Assembly: GCA_015956445.1 (NCBI GenBank)
Contig: WIUZ02000001.1
Coordinates: 2,356,001 to 2,420,000, forward strand
DNA: 64,000 nt
From: Thelephora terrestris
Taxonomy: Eukaryota > Basidiomycota > Agaricomycetes > Thelephorales > Thelephoraceae
Direction: 5' to 3'
Within the stretch, counting starts at the first letter, position 1. The number at the start of each line of letters is the position of its first letter. Shown here in pieces: positions 57,199 to 64,000 of this stretch. The notes under the pieces are model-generated. The model was not told the origin of the DNA. It saw only the letters and a list, made by a program, of their open reading frames with translations, and searched no databases. Both the position numbers and the translations under genes were made by a program.

Positions 57199-60184
57199 TA
57201 GGGTTCTGGATACTCTATGTTCTGACTATTTCCTCCGCTTCTGCATGATCTACCACCCCTTTATCTCGTTGTTCCTCCCGGCCATCATTGCACATGTTCT
57301 CTAAATGTCACCTAACTGACTTTCTAGTTCTCTCCTCTCTTTCACCGTCTACCCTCCGCCTTCGCTCCTCTTACTTTATCCGCTTTTAACTCGGCTGAGA
57401 ACAGGCCCACTTGGTTCCAACGTCTTTCACCAGTGAGAGGAGGCATGTTTTCCACCTTTTCTCGTGTACCAGATAAATTTCTTTTCTCCGTTGGCTTTTG
57501 GGTCCACTCTCATTGCCCTCTGGCGCTCTAGAGCCCTTGCTCATTTCCTCTTTCCTAATATACCTTCGATATGGAGATGGTTTTGGATTTTCTCGTATTC
57601 GAATCTGTAATGACTGTAATCGTCTCAATTCAAGGCGGCCCTGCATCCGCATATTCAGGTCGTTTTTATCGCATCATATACATAGCACGGTCTGAGCTTG
57701 AAGCTTGATCGATTGATTGTGGCCTCTGGATCCTGGGCGCTGAGCGCTGAGCGGGCGTTGACCCAAGACACAAATCTTCGAGCTTCAATCACGGAGTCCC
57801 TTGATGCCCGGCCGCTGCTCCAATGGATCCAACACGCAGCGTCAAGTAGATGTCCCGATATATCGCTCAACTGAAGATGAATTGCACTTTCACGCCCAAG
57901 GCCTGGCTCTCGCCCCGGCACGATGCCGAAGATAGCCGAGCGGAAGGACGGAGGGGCGCGAAGCGAGACCTCCGCCATCTTTTCACCAAAAAAGGTTGCA
58001 TCGGCTCGTCCGTGCCGACACAAGAGATATAACATCTGGCCCATCCGTTTACGGTACGCGGGATGACCGCGGCTGGATGAGTCCGCACGAGGCGGGTGGC
58101 CGAATTCCAGGTCACGCGGCTTGACAGGCCGCGGCCGCGCTGCTGGCAAAGTCCTCGGCCGTGCTCCCTGGCCTCCCCAGAGTCCACACCCGGATTTCTG
58201 CAGAGTTATGCACCCTAATGGAGTCCTTTCTGTGATATTTCGTTTTACCTGGGGGCATCTATATCTATTGGAATGGAGCCCCCTCTCCCAAGAATCAGTG
58301 CCTTGTTGGCAAAATTGATCGGACTTCAATTTGTCCAATCGGCGGCAGCCGTAACGGGCCGCGACCCGGCAACTTTCTCTCTAAACAAGACTCTGGTTCG
58401 AGAGTTTCACAAAGTGGCTAAAACACGGTGATTTTGTGTTGAGCTACCGTACAATTGGGTGGGGAAGCCAGGGAGCGCGGCCAAAAGTCACATTGGACGT
58501 TGCCAACAGCCGCGGCTTAAACCGTGACCTGCCGCCTCGTGCGGAATTCAGCCCTGGTCATTCGTTACAATCCGCTCTCACTGTAGTATCAACGAACCAG
58601 TGCGCAAATTCAGTCGCTGTTGGGCCGCCCTCAGTACCTTCAGTGTCGACGCATTTTACCCCTTAACCCCCACAGTTCAAACAATTCACCGTCGGCTGCT
58701 AAAATTAATTGACTTTTTCACAGTGCAACAAGGAACAGATACCTCGATTTTTAAGGTGTGTGGTTCCTTCACTTCACTTTATACCCACTCTATGGTGCTC
58801 GGTGACGCCTCCCATACACTTGAATCTATGTGGTATCTAATTGACCCCTAGGAACGTCGACTCGATCAATTTAAAGAGAGGCGAGAGTAAGCGTTTGGGT
58901 ACAGAGGGCTGAATTGGCCCTGAAGGCCTGATGCGCCCCGCGTAGCTCAACTGAATTCGAGTCCTTCGTTTCTACCCACCATAGTTTTCCTCAACCGAGG
59001 GAACTGTTGGGAAGAAGGATGCAGACACAGGTGGTTACATATACCGGAATCACTCAGCCCAAATTCTGGTCACCGGCGAGCTTGCCATGGCGAAGAGTTT
59101 TACTATGCGGTGACGTTCTCCCCCACTACTAATGTGTGATGCGTTGAATTCCTCCTTTAATGCGGCCGGTGGTTACGGTGGAAGTCTGGCCGCACATCTA
59201 CGTGCGTGAGATGTTACGCCGCACGAGCACCGTGAATTGTGGGACACTCCCGCCACCAGAGGATCGGAGGTCAGAGTAAAGCTCGTTAAATGAACAGGAC
59301 TAATGTATGTGCCTCGGGCTACAGGAACCGTCAACGGCACGCGTCGCGACGGCGATACCGGTTCCTAGGGCACAAGATCTCCGCTTGGGTGTTCGTAATG
59401 GATACGGCATCTCCAACAAGGTTCTGCTTAATAGATGACGATACCCTTTGTTAAACTCCTCACGTACGAAAGCCTTCCCGGAAGCGACGAGAGTGCAAGC
59501 CGTGAGTTGAGTGGGGCGTCCAGCTAGCCAACGGAGATGGTTTCAGGCTACATCGGGATCGTTTCACGGAGAATAGCCTCATGGGGGACGTGGAGAAAGA
59601 TTGCTTTGGGGATGCCCTCTAGTCGAAGGCGTCACTCGAAACAAATAATGCTGTAACGTGGTGGTCGACCATTCACCGCCCCAGAACAAATCGCCTTGAT
59701 GCTGAGGAATGGGGCCCAATTGTTCATCAGGACCCTCGTCTCTCGAGATGAGAGCGACTTCTCCCGTCACTTGGAAACACCCCCTTAGAGGGCGCCGCAT
59801 CTTGTTTTACGCCTGGTAAACCGGTCGTGAGATCACAGTACAATGCAACCAAGGGGGTTCATAGCGATTATGGAGGTGTTCGACGCGTTAACGTCAGCCC
59901 CCGCTATGTACTTGAGCAGCGAACCCAGTGGTCGCTGATGAAATAACCTACATGTGATCGGAAACGTCGATGAGTGCCCATGAGTACTCGATAGAATATT
60001 CGAAGACACGCCGAACTCCTTGGTCGTTGTGATCCTCAAACCATGTACGTCAAAGGATCCCCCAACACACATCGTGACAGTGAATACTATTGTATGTGAT
60101 AGGAGAGAACAGAACAATCGTTATCAACATGATCTTATGCTCAACAGCATCCATAGAACCCTCCGGCGCACCATTCGCCGGAGG
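57199..60184. other. 3-kb gene-poor convergent gap
   Basis: The largest gap in the window, between the stops of the G-alpha and New1-like genes. The first 500 bp look like CT-rich 3' UTR. A GC-rich block follows to about 58.4 kb, with one 227-codon - strand frame lacking any family feature, then mixed sequence. A 7-bp inverted repeat (TGCGGCC/GGCCGCA) spans 59161-59194. I see no coding exons, terminal repeats or tRNA. Confidence 0.5.
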
Positions 60185-63100
60185 TTAATCTTCGTCGGTC
60201 TCATCGGGTTTTGGCCCGCCATGCGTAAGCCAATGGAGCTTTCGCAACCTCCGCCGTTCTTCTTGGGCCTTCATCTGATTCCGAGTCTGCTTCTTCTTTT
60301 TGACCGCTGGACTCCCTCCTCCGTTGTTCTCCGCACCGCTGCCCGCAGGGGTTGCGCTCGCAGACACAGTCGGCGTTTGCACCCTGGAACGCACGGGAGT
60401 GGACAATCCGCTTCCTTTCTTGCCGGCAACAGCATCCTCAATCACCGGTTTCTTGCCCTTATGTGTGACCTGACCAGCTTCGACGTTCCAGATCTCGGGA
60501 CCTATGCATCATGGGTCGTTCAAAAAGGCAAAGCCGTGACCGATCACAAAAACGTACATAGTGCTGAGACAAACTCGTTGTTGTGGGAAATGATGATCAC
60601 AGCACCATTCCAGTTTTTGACGGCGACCGCCAGGCCTCCAAGAGCTTCACGGTCCAAGAAATTACTCGGCTCATCCAGCACACAGATCTGCGGGTTATTC
60701 CAGAGACAAGCAGCGATGACCAGCTTGATCTTCTGACCACCAGACAATCCGGATATTTCGTTATATTGCGCGATGTCGCCATCGAGACCGATGTCCTCCA
60801 AGTGCTTACGAACGATGTGGAGTGACGTATCACGCTGACCAGCGCCTTCGCGTGATGATTCAAGATCGTCGAATTGTTGCACGAGCTTTGTGAATCCTTT
60901 GGCGATCAGCTCCTCTCGGGGGACCCAGGTATTGAAACGATGGTCCAGCCCCCTCCATTTAATCTCGTATTGCAACGATTTCTTCAACTTTTGTCGTCCC
61001 ATGATCATCTGCGTAGCCGTAAGCCACCCGCGCAGCCCCAGGGTGATGAGATTTGACAACTCACCTCCATCTTACGCTTGGTCCCATTCTTCCCAACCCA
61101 TTCCTTATCGAGTATCGCCTGTTCCTCGGGAGTCAAAATTCGAGTAATCTTCTCCAGGATCTCGCCTGCGAAGAGTACGTCACTCAGTGTTCCCAAGTTA
61201 TCACCCCGACCCGGCCGACTCACGGTCATGTCCGTCTTGGAATCGCCACTGGATGTACTGAATCGGTGTCTTCTCCAAGTGACGTTCGATGTGGTGCGTG
61301 GCATGTTGGGAAACATAACCAATACGAAGCGAGGGGTGTTTATAAACCGTTCCCTCCTGTGGCTCAACCTCTCCAGTCAAAACTTTAATCAGAGTTGACT
61401 TTCCAGCACCATTCGGTCCGACAATCCCAACACGGCTCGAGAGGGACAGAGCGCACGATGCATCATACAAGCTCGGCTTCGACTTTCCGGGATAGGTGAA
61501 AGTACAGTTCGTCATCTTCAATATCGCTCGAGTGTTACTGCGCACACCCATGAGGGATCCTGGAGGAGGGAATGAAAACTTAATCGAAGTGGCGGCCAGC
61601 GTGTAGTAAGACTCGGCTTCAGGGTGTTGCTTAACGAAATTCGAGAGGTTTCCGGGGTAGTAGACCAACTTTACAGCAAAAAGCGAAGGAGTCGTAAGAT
61701 TCCATGAAGTTAACCGCGAAGCAATCAACACACCTTCTTGGATTCATAATGGATAATGTCGGTAGTAACGTTGTCCAAGAATCTGACAAGGTATCAGCGG
61801 ACAGGTGTGACACCGCTGCAGCCAAGGACCAACCCGGAGTCGTGACTGACGATCAAACACGTTACTCGCTTCTGGGCGTGAAGATAGCTCTCAAGCCATT
61901 GTACAGATGCCCGGTCCAACTAGGAATGCTTCAACGACCGGTCACACCATGGTAAAATCTCAGGACGTACGTGGTTGGTGGGCTGTATCGGAGACCAATC
62001 AGTGAACCCTGAATCAAATAGGATCAAGAATTACACACTTCGTCAAGGAGCAATAGATCGGCGTTGTAAAGCATGGCACGCGCAAGCTCAAGCTTCATCT
62101 TCCATCCACCGGAGAGTCCACCGACTGTTTCACTCTGACGAGCATCGTCAAACCCAACCTCGAGCAGCTGGTCCCGGATTCTGGATCTTGGGACATCGGC
62201 TAGTTCCTTGTCTGTAGTAAAAAAGTATGAAGAACCTGCTCTGGCAACCTGCAACGAACTGCGTACCAGCTGCAACGAAATCGAGGATAGACAAGTCTGT
62301 GTTCTCCCCTTGAAGTGCGTGTTCCACCATGACACACCGGAGCTGATCTTGAGGCGGGAAGTTCTCGACCTTCCCATCCCGGAGCTGTCGCATAAGGGTT
62401 GACTTTCCAGAACCGTTTGCGCCAAGTATACCATAGCGGCGGCCACGGATAAGGCGTAGTGTGGTATGAGACAACAAGAGGAGCGCGCCGTATGCTAAAG
62501 AGAAGAGGGTGTCACAAAGTAACTCCCCTTCGGAATCGTCTGTGCCTGCAGGCTTGGCCCTCTTGGCCTGTTCAAGTCAGGGCAAAGGAAAAACGCTATA
62601 GTTTGTACACGCCGTACCAGATCTATCTCCAAGAAGTGCAGGCGAAGCTTCTCAGCCAGAGATGCCCCGGTCTCATCAGTACCTCGCAACCACGGATCAA
62701 AGTATGTGCCAGCGCACTTGTTCCATCCCTTGGAGTCGTTAAATTTACCGTCGTGGATTAGGTCACCGACCAGAGAAGAGACAAAGTCAACAGTAAGACC
62801 GAAGGGGGCACCGGGACTATCTGCGGTGGCTGGAAGCGCTCCCGAGGGGAAGAGGTTCCTGATAACTGTCCGAACAACATTTGCCTCCGCAGGGTAATCG
62901 CGAGGAGTTGGAGGTGGTGCTGTGGCTGATGCGCCAGATTCGATCAAAGTTTTCAGAGTGGTCTCGGCGAACGCTCGAACCTACAGCACTTTAAACAAGA
63001 GATCATGCAGATGAAAGCCTGGCTTTACCTCTGGGAAAGCAGCACCCTTCGCAATTTTCTCAACTCCCTCTACCAGGGGGCTAAGATAAATGGCCGCGAT

Positions 63101-64000
63101 GGTGGGATTACGGACCAGTTTAACGAGGTTGTCGATGACCACAACGGTACGGCGCTGAACTTCCATGCTACGATCGTTGAGCGCGCGGAGTAGCAGAGGC
63201 ACCAGAACCGCTAAAGCAGGAGCCTTGACTTCTGCAACGAATGTTGTACTCGATAGTGATTTAATGCATGGGGGAACAGACTCAGAATTTGCCATGCACT
63301 TGACGAGGGTCGGGATATGGGGAATAATATCTGCGTTCTCCAGCGTCGTGCACAGGGTAGTGGCGCATTTGACAGCGGCGGATGATACCTACGAAAAGTT
63401 TAAACTAAAATATCTTCATGGAAATCTATTGGATAACGCACCTCGGATTTGGTGTCGTGCATGGCAGCTTCCACCTTGGGCAAAGTTTCACCAAGCTGAT
63501 CTGCTACTTGGGCCTTGGCAGTGGGAACAAAGCTCTTGAGGGCATCCAAAATCCCGACTTTTCCCTTCCATTTAGCCTTGTCTAAGATTTCCTCGAGGTT
63601 TCTAAAGATCAATCGAGTGGATTCGGGTGGGAAGAGCTTGATGATAGCCTTGGTAGCTGACGTAGCGGCGATCCGTACCACATCGCCTTTATCCATGTAG
63701 AGTTCATAGAGCACGGGAAGTGCAGGGAGAAGCGCAGGGCCAGCGGGAGTTCCGAGGATCGTAGCCAGCGAGTGAATGCCAACAGCAGCTGACTCTCGTT
63801 CATACCCAGACTTTTTGTTGTTTGCAAAAGTATAGAGAGCTTTGAGGACACCTCCCTCCCTACCATCGAGTCGTCAAGTTCGAGTCGAAAGATGGATGGA
63901 ACGAGTACACACTCTAGTGATTGCAATCCGGCTTTGCTGACTTGACGGGCAAGTTTATCGGCAGCCGCCTTGGCATCTTTCATCGTGATGTCACTCAGGA
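60185..64000 (-). CDS. eEF3-like ABC ATPase, New1/Elf1 type, 5' end missing
   Basis: The gene runs off the right edge; about a dozen introns are present. HEAT-repeat sequence comes first (LKTLIESGA-like helices, FVAEVKAPALAVLVPLLLRALNDRSMEVQRRTVVVIDNLVKL). Two ABC cassettes follow: GILGANGSGKSTLMRQL, GGLSGGWKMKLELARAML and LLLLDEPTNHLD rebuilt across introns; then GIVGPNGAGKSTLIKVL, ISGLSGGQKIKLVIAACL and ICVLDEPSNFLD. A chromodomain-like insert, YEIKWRGLDHRFNTWVPREEL, lies between the cassette-2 motifs. The C-terminus RNQMKAQEERRRLRKLHWL, then THGGPKPDETDED, replaces the poly-Lys tail of true eEF3, which is why I favour New1/Elf1. These ATPases act on ribosomes during elongation or termination. 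Confidence 0.88.

Noticed and set aside
57655-58338. 227-codon open frame on the - strand
   Set aside because: GC-rich sequence with no domain, no start context and no splice support; likely an accidental frame.

Overview
The window is nuclear DNA from a filamentous fungus, almost certainly a basidiomycete. Genes are packed on both strands and interrupted by many small introns, mostly 48-100 nt. The gene set is fungal: a kynurenine route to NAD, New1/Elf1-type eEF3-like ABC ATPase, Alg13, Trm9, the DUF1774 and DUF4211 families, a HAL/Sat4-type kinase and a group-I-like G-alpha. TSC1 and RagA/Gtr1 are both present. I reconstructed 29 protein genes by joining exons whose splice phases agree; two run off the ends of the window. 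I see no rRNA, tRNA, CRISPR array or recognisable transposon.

Layout. 1-7.5 kb: a RhoGEF (cut at the left edge), a METTL21-type methyltransferase, a small EF-hand-like protein, GTR1 and the splicing helicase PRP28. 7.8-13.6 kb: three consecutive same-strand genes for consecutive early steps of tryptophan catabolism and de novo NAD synthesis, namely kynurenine formamidase, kynureninase and kynurenine 3-monooxygenase. The last intergenic gap holds two matching 13-bp palindromes and a CA/CT microsatellite. 14.3-23.8 kb: an AT-hook protein, the ER lectin YOS9, a secreted beta-carbonic anhydrase, a possible structured RNA, and a HAL/Sat4-like kinase with a large insertion. 25.5-36.2 kb: TAF13 (with a tyrosine/proline-rich N-terminus) convergent with a DUF4211 gene, RPT3, PRO3, ALG13, TRM9 and NAC-alpha. 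36.4-47.7 kb: TSC1, HSP90 (with a perfect heat-shock element), methylenetetrahydrofolate reductase, an unknown protein and a DUF1774 membrane protein. 47.9-57.2 kb: CTR9, a Nudix hydrolase, a 2-oxoglutarate/Fe(II) dioxygenase and a G-protein alpha subunit. A 3-kb gene-poor gap follows, and then the New1/Elf1-type ATPase, which runs off the right edge.

Most neighbours are unrelated housekeeping genes. The exception is the kynurenine block. A second genome-level feature is the number of introns that must use a GC donor: at least six, plus one ambiguous, out of roughly 130. No wholly new system is evident. The best leads are the palindromes inside the kynurenine cluster, the possible structured RNA near 20.2 kb and the GC-AG intron excess.
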